A stretch of 64,000 bases of DNA. Source: JBBIND01 sp037444075 (lineage in GTDB: Bacteria; Acidobacteriota; Terriglobia; Bryobacterales; Bryobacteraceae). The stretch covers positions 16,212 through 80,211 of the forward strand of contig JBBIND010000008.1 in assembly GCA_037444075.1 (NCBI GenBank), given 5' to 3'. The notes below the pieces were generated by a model. The model was not told the DNA's origin. It worked only from the letters and a program-made list of their open reading frames with translations, and did no database searches. A program made the position numbers and the translations under genes. Positions 1 to 8,061 of this stretch are shown here, one piece after another. Each line of letters starts with the position of its first letter. Position 1 is the stretch's first letter.

Positions 1-116
1 CCTTGCGGTTCCGCTTCCGGGATGCGGATGGCCATCTGATCACCGGCATGGCGGACGTCAACGGCGTGCTGCTAAGAGATCACCTCGGCAAAATCTGGCG
101 CGGATACCTGGAGTGA
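1..116 (+). CDS. C-terminal fragment of an unidentified protein
   Basis: An open frame starting at base 3 runs into the window and ends at a TGA at 114-116, giving 37 residues that end in KIWRGYLE. It continues off the left edge, so the start and most of the protein are missing. The fragment is rich in Arg, Asp and Gly, with no signal or membrane segment, and I do not recognise the family. It converges with the amidohydrolase gene, whose stop codon begins at the very next base. Coding status rests on the uninterrupted frame and on the exact abutment with the neighbour. Confidence 0.45.
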   Translation, partial: LRFRFRDADGHLITGMADVNGVLLRDHLGKIWRGYLE

Positions 117-1376
117 TCAGGGCCTGCTAAGGTATTTCTCGTACAGCTTGGTGTGCCGGCTCTCGACTCCCACGGACTTGCCGCGGATGAACAGGTGTTT
201 GACGTTGGTGCGAATCTCGAGCGGGTCGCCGTCGGTGACGACGAGGTCCGCCCACTTGCCTTTCTCAATGGAGCCGACTTCCTTCTCCACGCCCCAGATG
301 GAAGCCGCGTTCAGTGTGAGCGCCTTGAGACCTTCTTCGTGCGGCAAGCCGTAGGCCACCGCGGCCGCAGCCTGGTAGGGGAGGTTGCGCGCGAACGAGG
401 TGCTGAAAGACCCGAAAGCGAAGCGGATACCCGCCCGATGCAACTCCGCTGGCAGGGTAAAAGCGCTGTCGTAGGGATCGTCCTCCTCGAGTGGCAAGGC
501 AAGGGTGGGCCCGAGGATGACGGGGATGTTTCTAGCCTTGATTTCTTCAAGCTGCTTTCCCGGTTCACGCACCTGTGCCAGGATGATGCGGATCTTCTGC
601 TTCCCGGCAAACAGCAGCGCCTCGCGCACGGCGCGCTCCCGGACAGCCGTGATGAGCACGGGCAGCTTACCATCGAGCACAGGCAACATGGCCTCCAGAG
701 TGAGGTTGGTCTTGAAATCCGGAGTCGCCGCCGCCTTGGCCCGCTGATAGCGCCGGGCCTGCTCAAAGAAGTCGGCGAGTTTCAGCAACTCGGCATCGTG
801 GCGCTTCTTCGCCTCGGCGAACGATGCGCGGCCGGACCCCCGCCCCGCCTCGGATGAGGCCATCTGAATCACCGGGAAACGGAGGTGCAGGGCGGCGGAC
901 CGCCGCAACTCCATCTCCTCCCAGGTCCAGCCGTCCAGGCGCATGAGAGCCGCCTGGCCGGAGATGATTCCGCCCGCGGGCAGGACAATCGCGCTGGTAA
1001 TCCCGTTGACCCGCGTGACGGGTATGTGCTCGCTGGCCGGATTGACGGCGATGGCCGCGCGAAGCTGAGGATTGAAATCGCCGATTTCGCTCACGTCCAC
1101 CGTTTCCCGGACGGAACTGATTTCCAGCAGCCCGAGCTGGGAAGCTGAGTCGATCATGCCGGGGTAGACATGCAGACCGCGCACGTCGATGACACGCGCA
1201 TTGCGGGGCGCTGAGACACGCTGCCCGATTTCAGCGATTTTGCCGTCCTGGATGAGGACGCTGGCGTTTTCCAATGGAGGCGAAGAGACCGGATGCACCG
1301 TACCGCCTCGCAGCAAGTAGCTGTCAGCGGCTGCCAGCGGCGCAGCGAGACAAAGGAGCAATGGCAAATATCTCAT
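117..1376 (-). CDS. Exported amidohydrolase-fold protein lacking metal ligands
   Basis: A 419-aa protein with a signal peptide (about residues 1-17, ending LAAPLAAA) followed by the split beta-sandwich and TIM-barrel layout of imidazolonepropionase-like amidohydrolases. The C-terminal GSIEKGKWADLVV segment is typical of the family. The usual PGxIDxHxH metal motif reads YPGMIDSAS here. The later barrel ligands are also absent: LITAVRERA and ILAQVREPG carry no His, and FAFGSFSTS no Asp. It therefore probably cannot bind the usual zinc pair. It is the last gene of a three-gene minus-strand operon; its ATG overlaps the upstream stop as ATGA. A scaffold, carrier or regulatory role is inference. 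Confidence 0.85.
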   Translation of the reverse strand: MRYLPLLLCLAAPLAAADSYLLRGGTVHPVSSPPLENASVLIQDGKIAEIGQRVSAPRNARVIDVRGLHVYPGMIDSASQLGLLEISSVRETVDVSEIGDFNPQLRAAIAVNPASEHIPVTRVNGITSAIVLPAGGIISGQAALMRLDGWTWEEMELRRSAALHLRFPVIQMASSEAGRGSGRASFAEAKKRHDAELLKLADFFEQARRYQRAKAAATPDFKTNLTLEAMLPVLDGKLPVLITAVRERAVREALLFAGKQKIRIILAQVREPGKQLEEIKARNIPVILGPTLALPLEEDDPYDSAFTLPAELHRAGIRFAFGSFSTSFARNLPYQAAAAVAYGLPHEEGLKALTLNAASIWGVEKEVGSIEKGKWADLVVTDGDPLEIRTNVKHLFIRGKSVGVESRHTKLYEKYLSRP

Positions 1377-2757
1377 GAGGGCCTCCTGGCGGGGGCGGCT
1401 TTCTTCTGTCTTTCTCTGGCTTTCTCAAGCAAGGCTTTCTTGCGCGCCTCGCGTTCGGCACGCTCAGCCAAATCCCGCTCCCGGTCGAAGTACAGTTCGC
1501 CGTCGATGAAGACCTTCTGAACCTTGGCGAAATTCGAGAGCGGGTGCTTGTCGTAGATCACCAGGTCAGCGTCTTTGCCCGGCTCAATCGATCCTACGCG
1601 GTGGTCGACGGCGAGTTGTTTGGCCGGATTGATGGTGACCAGGGCGAGCGCTTCGTCCTCGGTCAGGTTCCCGTACTTCATGGCTTTGGCCGCCTCCGTG
1701 TTCAGGCGGCGAATCAGTTCGTCGGAGTCCGAGTTGAGCGAGACGAGCACGCCGCGGCGCATCAGCAGCGCGGCATTGTAAGGGATAGCGTCGAAGGCTT
1801 CCACCTTGTAGGCCCACCAGTCGCTGAAGGTGGTGGCGCTGGCGCCGTGGGCGGCGATTTCCTTGGCGACTCTATAGCCTTCCAGAGCATGCACGAGCAC
1901 GTCGATCTTGAAGCCGAGTTCCTCGGCTGCCCGGAGGAACATCAATATCTCGTCCGAGCGGTAGCAGTGGGCATGAACCAGGCGCTGGCCCTCCAACACC
2001 TCGACCAGGGGTTCGAGCTTCAGGTCCCGGCGCGGCGGGAGCAGGCGCGCGCCCTGCGCCGCGCGCGCTTCATAGTCGCGCCAGGCGGCGCGGTAGAGTT
2101 TGGCTTCTGTGAAAGCCTGGCGGAGAACATCCTCGATGCCCATGCGCGTGGCCGGGTAGCGCGGCTCCGTGCCGGGAGTGGAAGGCACCCCGCGGCGCTT
2201 AGGATTCTCTCCGGCAGCCAGTTTCAACGCGGGCTTGGCGCCAGCGAAGACGAGTCCGCGCGCGTCCTTGCCCCAGCGCATCTTGATGGTTGTGCAATTG
2301 CCGCCGATGGTGTTGGCGCTGCCGTGCAGAATGAGGGCGCTGGTGACCCCGCCGGCCAAGGCGCGGTAGATGGCGATGTCGTCGGGATTGAGGACATCTT
2401 CGATGTGCACCATGGAAGACACCGAAACGCTGCCCTCATTGATGCTGTCGGCGGCCAGGTGCGAGTGGCAGTCAATGATGCCCGGGATGACGTATTGCCC
2501 GGCTGCATCGATAGTCCGCGCGCCGGGCGGAACCAGGACCTTTTCCCCCGCTTCAACGATCTTGCCGTCCTGGATCGTATATCCGCCGATGATGCGGGAC
2601 GCCGGCACNNNNNNNNNNTCTTGCCGTCCTGGATCACGATGGATCCCTGGAACCGGCCCTTGGTGACAGTGAGCACGCGGGCGTTCTGGATCACCGTGGG
2701 CGGTCCGGCGGCCACGCAGGCCACCACCAGCAGAGCGGAAATCAAATATCGCGTCAT
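1373..2757 (-). CDS. Exported metal-dependent amidohydrolase, interrupted by an N gap
   Basis: The N-terminal part (ATG at 2755-2757, signal peptide MTRYLISALLVVACVAAG) and the rest lie in different frames on the two sides of ten Ns at 2609-2618. The sequence tcttgccgtcctggatc occurs at 2560-2576 and again at 2619-2635, encoding IQDGKI each time. Merging the two copies removes 59 bases and gives one continuous 441-aa protein. The metal ligands are intact: IDCHSH for HxH, VHAH and VLVHALEG for the barrel histidines, and a SDSD aspartate. This is the only one of the three tandem amidohydrolases that looks catalytic. Its ATG overlaps the upstream stop (ATGA). Substrate unknown; the family acts on cyclic amides, peptides and related compounds. 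Confidence 0.85.
2609..2618. other. Assembly gap of 10 Ns
   Basis: Ten consecutive Ns, a placeholder rather than measured length. The same 17-bp sequence flanks it at 2560-2576 and 2619-2635, which suggests two contig ends that truly overlap. The 32 bases between the left copy and the Ns would be a contig tail or an allelic variant. Confidence 0.97.
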
Positions 2758-4061
2758 TTCTTCTCAGTCTCCCCCTCAGTGGCAGGTTGAGCCGGCGTGG
2801 GAGTGTAACGCACGCCGTCGATTACCACAAACTCGACCCGGGTCTTCTCCTCGAACAGTTCGCCGCGCGTGACCACGAGGTTGGCAATCTTGCCGGCCTC
2901 GATGCTGCCCAGGCGGTCCCCGAGGCCGAAAATTTCCGCGGCGGCGAGCGTCATACCGCGCACGGCATCCTGGCGGCTCAGGCCGGCGTCCATGGCGCGC
3001 TTCACCGCCCGGAGGGCTTCTTCCGGGCGCTCCACGCCTCCACCGTAGAACGCCCACCGCACGCCCGCCTTCGTGAGAACGGCCGGAGTGGAGGGCGCGA
3101 GTTCGCGCATCTCGAGCACGCGCAGCGAGTCTGTCTGATCAGGATCGGCCTCGCGCGGCCGTTCCGGCCAGCGCAGGCTGACGAGTATGGGAACACCAGC
3201 CTGTTTCAGCGCTTCGGCGGCCCGGTAGCCTTCGTGCCCGCCGTAGAGAACAGCCTCCCGCCGGAGTTCCGAAGCGAAACGCAGCATCCTCATGATCTCG
3301 ACGGCCCCCGTGGCGGGCAGCAGGAGCCGTGGGGATTCCAGCACGCCCTCCAGCGCGCGGTCGTAGGCCGGGCGCGCCAACCCGCGCGGATTGGCGGCGT
3401 AGAGTTCTTTGGCGCGGCGGTAGTGATCCGCGTCTGAGCACACCTGCCGGATATAGGCGATGACGCCCATGAGCGAGCCCGGATAGCTGGAGAACCCGCC
3501 GGTCGACAGGCTCACGAACTGGCCGAGTGGCGCGCTGATGACCATGCCGCCATGGCGTTCGGCAGCCAGGCTGATGGCCGCGCCTTGCCCCGCGAAGATG
3601 CCCCGCTGAGGAAAGCTCATCGCCGTGGTGAAGCCCGCGTGGCGGGCCGCCTCCAGGCGGTTATCCGTCGTGCGCACGAGGTCCGCGGCGCGGACCCAAC
3701 TGGTGGTCAAAGGACGGTCTTCGGGTCCCCTGGCCGGTGTTGGGGCGCCCTCTCCGGAAGGCGCGGCGGCGCGTGTGGTGGCGGGCGGAGGTTCCGGAAT
3801 GCCCCAACTGCTGAGCCCGTCGATGAGACCCGGATAGACGTTCAGCCCGGCTCCTTCGATCACCCACGCATCCGCGGGTATTTTGACGTCTTCGCCCACG
3901 GCCTGGATCAGACCGTCGCGTATCAGCACTGTGCCGGAGTTCAGCGCGGGGCCACTCACAGTGATGATCCGTGCGCCCCGGATGGCGAGCGCATTGGGCA
4001 CGGCCGTTGACTGCGCAAACACGGTAACGGCGGCAAGCAGTAGCGGGATGGCCTTTATCAT
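2754..4061 (-). CDS. Exported amidohydrolase-fold protein lacking metal ligands (first of three)
   Basis: A 435-aa protein with a signal peptide (MIKAIPLLLAAVTVFAQS) and the amidohydrolase composite fold, including a C-terminal GSIEAGKIANLVV segment. As in the third gene of the operon, the HxH motif is gone (VYPGLIDGLSSWG). The first barrel His region reads LLLPATGAVE and the final Asp region AFYGGGVER. One His remains in YGGHEGYRAA. It heads the operon and is coupled to the next gene by an ATGA overlap. The 34-bp divergent spacer to purM leaves a leader of only a few bases. Likely a non-catalytic paralogue; the exact role is unknown. Confidence 0.85.
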   Translation of the reverse strand: MIKAIPLLLAAVTVFAQSTAVPNALAIRGARIITVSGPALNSGTVLIRDGLIQAVGEDVKIPADAWVIEGAGLNVYPGLIDGLSSWGIPEPPPATTRAAAPSGEGAPTPARGPEDRPLTTSWVRAADLVRTTDNRLEAARHAGFTTAMSFPQRGIFAGQGAAISLAAERHGGMVISAPLGQFVSLSTGGFSSYPGSLMGVIAYIRQVCSDADHYRRAKELYAANPRGLARPAYDRALEGVLESPRLLLPATGAVEIMRMLRFASELRREAVLYGGHEGYRAAEALKQAGVPILVSLRWPERPREADPDQTDSLRVLEMRELAPSTPAVLTKAGVRWAFYGGGVERPEEALRAVKRAMDAGLSRQDAVRGMTLAAAEIFGLGDRLGSIEAGKIANLVVTRGELFEEKTRVEFVVIDGVRYTPTPAQPATEGETEKK

Positions 4062-4072
4062 GGCGTGGAGGT

Positions 4073-4081
4073 TATATTATA
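4073..4081. promoter_or_regulatory. Overlapping divergent -10 boxes, amidohydrolase operon and purM
   Basis: The 34-bp spacer contains TTATATTATAAAA. Read on the minus strand it gives a perfect TATAAT at 4081-4076, 14 bases before the amidohydrolase ATG. On the plus strand TATATT at 4073-4078 is a fair -10 box for purM. Any -35 boxes would fall inside the opposing genes, so the two promoters probably compete. Read by eye only. Confidence 0.35.
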
Positions 4082-4095
4082 AAACTCCGTAGCTC

Positions 4096-5142
4096 ATGGC
4101 ATCTCAGCGACCGATCCGTTACAAAGACGCCGGCGTCAACATCAGCGAAGGCGCCCGCGCCGTGAGTTTGATAGCCCGGCAGGCACGCACCACGTTCACG
4201 CGGGACGTGCTCACGGCCATCGGCTCCTTCGGCGCAGGCTTCCGCCTGTCGGGATGGAAGGAGCCGGTGCTGGTGAGCTCCGCCGATGGCGTGGGCACGA
4301 AGCTCAAGATCGCTTTCCTGACCGGGCGGCACGACACGGTGGGGCAGGATCTGGTCAACCACTGCGTCAACGACATCATGGTGCAAGGCGCCACGCCGCT
4401 GTTCTTCCTGGATTATTTCGCCGTGGGGAAACTGGAAGCCCAAGTCGCCGGGGAAGTGGCGCGGGGCCTGGCGCAAGCCTGCCGTGAGAACGGGTGCGCG
4501 CTGATCGGTGGTGAAACAGCCGAAATGCCGGGCTTGTACGCGCCGGGCGAGTATGACCTGGCGGGTTTCATCGTGGGAGCCGTCGAACGCAAGCAACTTC
4601 TCACCGGGTCGAAAATCCGCGCCGGGGACGCACTGCTGGCGCTGCCCTCAACGGGTTTGCACACGAACGGATATTCACTGGCCCGGAAGCTGTTGTTCGA
4701 AGTGGCCGGCTACGGCGCGAACACGCACCTGCCGGAACTGGGCTGCACCGTCGGCGACGAGCTGCTCAAAGTGCACCGCAGCTACGCGCGGGCCATGCGC
4801 ACCCTGACCGAGGCCAGACTGCTGAAAGGCGCCGCTCACATTACGGGCGGCGGCATAACCGACAATACGCCGCGCATGCTGCCGGATGGTCTGGCCGCGG
4901 AGATCGAACTGGACTCCTGGCAGATCCCGCCCGTGTACAAACTGCTCCGGCGGTTGGGGCGCATTCCCGTGAACGACTTTCGGCGCACGTTCAATCTGGG
5001 CGTGGGCATGATTCTGGCCGTGGCGCGCGGAAACCTGGCTCGCGCGGAGAAACTCCTGGCTGCCGCGGGAGAGCCTTGCTGGCGGATAGGCCGCGTGGTG
5101 GCTTTACCTCGGCTTTCGGCTGAGCGCGTTATCTACCGATGA
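4096..5142 (+). CDS. purM: Phosphoribosylformylglycinamidine cyclo-ligase (AIR synthetase)
   Basis: A 348-aa cytoplasmic enzyme of purine synthesis that closes FGAM to aminoimidazole ribotide using ATP. The N-terminal half carries the AIRS signature SADGVGTKLKIAFL near residue 62 and the nucleotide-binding HDTVGQDLVNHCVNDI stretch. GGETAEMPGLYAPGEYDLAG near residue 137 is diagnostic. ITGGGITDNTPRML lies in the C-terminal AIRS domain. Length matches the family. The stop overlaps the purN start as ATGA at 5139-5142, so the two steps are translated together. Confidence 0.97.
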   Translation: MASQRPIRYKDAGVNISEGARAVSLIARQARTTFTRDVLTAIGSFGAGFRLSGWKEPVLVSSADGVGTKLKIAFLTGRHDTVGQDLVNHCVNDIMVQGATPLFFLDYFAVGKLEAQVAGEVARGLAQACRENGCALIGGETAEMPGLYAPGEYDLAGFIVGAVERKQLLTGSKIRAGDALLALPSTGLHTNGYSLARKLLFEVAGYGANTHLPELGCTVGDELLKVHRSYARAMRTLTEARLLKGAAHITGGGITDNTPRMLPDGLAAEIELDSWQIPPVYKLLRRLGRIPVNDFRRTFNLGVGMILAVARGNLARAEKLLAAAGEPCWRIGRVVALPRLSAERVIYR

Positions 5143-5741
5143 AACGACTGGGCATCCTTCTTTCAGGGCGAGGCTCGAACTTCGTAGCCATCGCCGACAG
5201 TATCGCGGCCGGGCGCCTCGCGGCGGAGATTGCCGTGGTCATCTCCAACCGCGCGGAGGCTCGAGGGCTGGAAACTGCCAAAGAGCGAGGGCTGAACGCC
5301 CAACTGATCCCGTCCAAGGGGCTGGAGCGCGAAGCCTACGACCGGCTGCTCATCGCCGAACTGCGCAAGAACGACGTCGACCTGGTGTGCCTGGCGGGCT
5401 ACATGCGCCTGCTGAGCGCCATGTTTGTCCGCGAGTTCCCGCTGCGCATCCTGAACATTCACCCCTCTCTGCTGCCGTCCTTTCCCGGCCTGGACGCGCA
5501 GCATCAGGCGCTGGAGCACGGCGTGAAGATCAGCGGCTGCTCCGTCCATTTTGTGGACGAGCACCTGGATTCAGGCCCCATCATTGCGCAGGCGGCCGTG
5601 CCGGTTCTGGACACGGACGATACGGACACGCTTTCCGCCCGGATACTCAAGGAAGAGCACCGCATTTACAGCGAGGCTATCGGCATCGTGCTTTCCGGCC
5701 GTTACCGGGTGGAGGGCCGCAGAGTCATACAGGAGGATTAG
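5139..5741 (+). CDS. purN: Phosphoribosylglycinamide formyltransferase (folate-dependent)
   Basis: A 200-aa enzyme transferring a formyl group from 10-formyltetrahydrofolate to GAR. Catalytic residues of the family are visible: Asn106 and His108 in NIHPSLLPSFPG, and Asp144 in HLDSGPII. The phosphate-binding LSGRGSNF lies at the N-terminus. It overlaps purM by four bases. The glyA gene that helps supply one-carbon units lies 5 kb away on the same strand. Family and reaction are secure from motifs and from the purM pairing. Confidence 0.97.
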   Translation: MKRLGILLSGRGSNFVAIADSIAAGRLAAEIAVVISNRAEARGLETAKERGLNAQLIPSKGLEREAYDRLLIAELRKNDVDLVCLAGYMRLLSAMFVREFPLRILNIHPSLLPSFPGLDAQHQALEHGVKISGCSVHFVDEHLDSGPIIAQAAVPVLDTDDTDTLSARILKEEHRIYSEAIGIVLSGRYRVEGRRVIQED

Positions 5742-5745
5742 GCCT

Positions 5746-6924
5746 ATGCTCCGCCGAGCATTTCTTGCCGCGGCCGCCGTCTCCGGCTCTCGCATAGAGG
5801 GAGCCAACGAGCGTCTCCGCGGCGCCATCATCGGCAGCGGTGGCCGCGGGCGTCTGCTCACGGCCGAATTCAAGGAAGTGGGCGTGGAGATGGCCGCGGT
5901 TTGCGACGTCTACGGACCCAACCTGGAGGCGGGGCTGAAGGTAGCCTCCACGGGGGCGCGCTCCTACCACGACTACCGGAAGCTGCTCGAAGACCGGCAA
6001 ATCGACGTCGTCATCGTGGCCACGCCGGACCACTGGCACGCGCAAATGGTGATCGACGCGGTGGAAGCGGGCAAAGATGTCTACGTTGAGAAGCCCATGG
6101 CGCACACCATCGAGGAAGGCTTCCGCATGATCGAAGCCACGCGCCGCACCCGGAGGGTGGTGCAGGTGGGCACGCAGCGGCGCAGCTACGACGTCTTTAA
6201 TGAAGCAGCGCAGATTGCCAGGAGCGGAAAGCTTGGCCCGGTGCGCCTGGTCAACGCCTGGTGGGTGAACAACCAACGCACGCTGCGCGCCGCTCGCCTG
6301 GCCGGTGAACTCGACTGGAACGCCTGGCTCGGCCCTTCTCCGAGGCGCGCGCTCGACCCGGTGCGCTTCTTCAACTGGTATTACTTCTGGGACTATTCAG
6401 GCGGCATGATGGTCGGTCAGGCGGCGCACGTGGTGGACGCGATTCACTGGCTGATGGGTTCGTCGTTTCCGCTGGCCGCCACTTGCGCGGCGGCTCCGCC
6501 GGCGCTCGAAGGAGCGGAGGTGCCGGAAACCACCTGCATGTGCCTGGAATACCCGGAGGAGTATCTGGCCGTCTTCACGGTGGGCTACCGGGCCATGCGC
6601 TACAACCTCTTCAACGACCAGATGAAGCAGTTCCACGGCACCGAGGCGCGTTTCGACGTCGGCCGGGAGAGCTATGCCCTGTACCCGCAGAGCAATGACA
6701 TCGACCCGAAGCCCAGCCTCGAGGTGCGCCGCCCGGGGAGTTTTCCCGCGGCCACGAGAGCCCACATACGCAACTTCCTGGAGTGCGTGCGGTCGCGGCA
6801 GGATCCCACTGCCACGGTTGAAATGGGCCAATGGACGAATGTGGCATTGTGCCTGGCCATGGAGAGCCTGCGCACGGGACGAAGAGTGCGCTACAACGCG
6901 GCGGCCAAACGCGCCGAGTCCTGA
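5746..6924 (+). CDS. Gfo/Idh/MocA-family oxidoreductase, probably Tat-exported
   Basis: A 392-aa NAD(P)-dependent oxidoreductase. The start is ATG 5746, preceded by a perfect AGGAGG at 5731-5736 only ten bases earlier. The N-terminus MLRRAFLAAAAVSGS resembles a short twin-arginine signal. A Rossmann motif (AIIGSGGRGR) follows, and the family EKP motif lies at residues 115-117 (EKPMAHT). The C-terminal half is the alpha/beta substrate domain. Tat-secreted members are common in Acidobacteria and Planctomycetes and act on sugars or cyclitols; the substrate here is unknown. It follows purN closely but has its own strong ribosome site and may be functionally unrelated. Confidence 0.9.
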   Translation: MLRRAFLAAAAVSGSRIEGANERLRGAIIGSGGRGRLLTAEFKEVGVEMAAVCDVYGPNLEAGLKVASTGARSYHDYRKLLEDRQIDVVIVATPDHWHAQMVIDAVEAGKDVYVEKPMAHTIEEGFRMIEATRRTRRVVQVGTQRRSYDVFNEAAQIARSGKLGPVRLVNAWWVNNQRTLRAARLAGELDWNAWLGPSPRRALDPVRFFNWYYFWDYSGGMMVGQAAHVVDAIHWLMGSSFPLAATCAAAPPALEGAEVPETTCMCLEYPEEYLAVFTVGYRAMRYNLFNDQMKQFHGTEARFDVGRESYALYPQSNDIDPKPSLEVRRPGSFPAATRAHIRNFLECVRSRQDPTATVEMGQWTNVALCLAMESLRTGRRVRYNAAAKRAES

Positions 6925-6936
6925 GGGCGAGCCCGG

Positions 6937-8061
6937 TCAGAGCGTTTCGCGCAAGGCGCTCCCCAAGCGGTAGATGTCGACTTCATCGTTGTAGAAATGC
7001 GTGGACACGCGCAGGTAGCCGTGCCGCGCTGAAACCAGCACGCCGCGCTCCCGCAACCGCAACGCCAGCGGTTGGGATTCGATGCCGTGGAAACGGGCCG
7101 TCACCACGGGCGCCTCGTGGTGCGGCAACTCGTCGGCAGTCACTGTCGCTCCGAGGTCTCTGAGGAGACCGCGCGCTCTGGAGGCCAAATCGAGCACCCG
7201 GCGCTCGATGTTCTCCAAACCAGCCTCAAACAGCAGACCCACCGATGCTTCCAGGGCACACAGGAGCGGAAACGGCAGCATCCCGCCCTCATAGCGCTCG
7301 GCGCCCGTGGGGAACTCCGGCACACCGTGATGCAACTGCGCGATAGAGCGCCACTCGCGATGACTGCGCCAGCCGATGATGGGCGGCTCAATGCGGCGGC
7401 GAATGTCCGGCCGGACATAGTAGAAGCAGGCGCCGGGCGGAGAAATCAACCACTTGTAGCCGTGCGCGGCCAGCATGACGGGCCGCAACCGGCTGACGTC
7501 CAAGCGGAGGGCGCCGATGCTCTGCGTGCCATCGAGGTAGAGGTCGACGCCTCGCTCGTGCAAGAGCGAGGCGACCTCCTCCAGCGGCGGTGCGAATCCG
7601 GTCGAATAGTTCACCGTGCTCATCAGCACAAGGCGCGTGTTCGGAGCGATAGCGGCTTCGAAATTCCGCCAATCGGTTTCGACGAAGTCGACGCCTCGCG
7701 CCGCCAGCAGGGACGGCGCATAGAGATTGTTCGGGAATTCTCCCGAGAAAGTGACGATGCGGTCGCCCGCCTGCCAGTCGATGCCGCGCAACAAGGCTGC
7801 CAGAGCCGTGGAGACGTTCGGTGAAAAGGCAATATCAGCGGCTTCGGCGTGGATCATTTCGGCCAAACACGCGCGCAGGCGGTCGGCGTCGTCGAACCAG
7901 GTGAAGAACTCCTTGCAGGCGGTCTCGTCGCGATGCGCGAAGTGCCTCGCTACAGCCTCCGAAGACCGGCGCGGGATTTGCCCGATGGTGGCTGTGTCCA
8001 GGTAAGTGCAGCGGTCGAGCGAAAGGAACTCACGCCTCAGTGCGGTCCAGTCAACACCCAT
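6937..8061 (-). CDS. Class V PLP aminotransferase (cysteine desulfurase-like)
   Basis: A 374-aa fold-type I PLP enzyme. The cofactor lysine is about residue 203 in AAHGYKWLISPPG. The conserved Asp that contacts the pyridine nitrogen is in LYLDGTQSIGAL. There is no obvious active-site Cys loop of true IscS/NifS proteins, so a selenocysteine-lyase-like, kynureninase-like or isopenicillin-epimerase-like role is possible. The start overlaps the end of proS by 11 bases, so it is probably cotranscribed with proS. The exact reaction cannot be assigned from sequence alone. Confidence 0.85.
   Translation of the reverse strand: MGVDWTALRREFLSLDRCTYLDTATIGQIPRRSSEAVARHFAHRDETACKEFFTWFDDADRLRACLAEMIHAEAADIAFSPNVSTALAALLRGIDWQAGDRIVTFSGEFPNNLYAPSLLAARGVDFVETDWRNFEAAIAPNTRLVLMSTVNYSTGFAPPLEEVASLLHERGVDLYLDGTQSIGALRLDVSRLRPVMLAAHGYKWLISPPGACFYYVRPDIRRRIEPPIIGWRSHREWRSIAQLHHGVPEFPTGAERYEGGMLPFPLLCALEASVGLLFEAGLENIERRVLDLASRARGLLRDLGATVTADELPHHEAPVVTARFHGIESQPLALRLRERGVLVSARHGYLRVSTHFYNDEVDIYRLGSALRETL

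Noticed and set aside
1544..2872. 442-codon plus-strand open frame spanning the N gap
   Set aside because: It depends on reading through the Ns and lies opposite the amidohydrolases, which carry family motifs.
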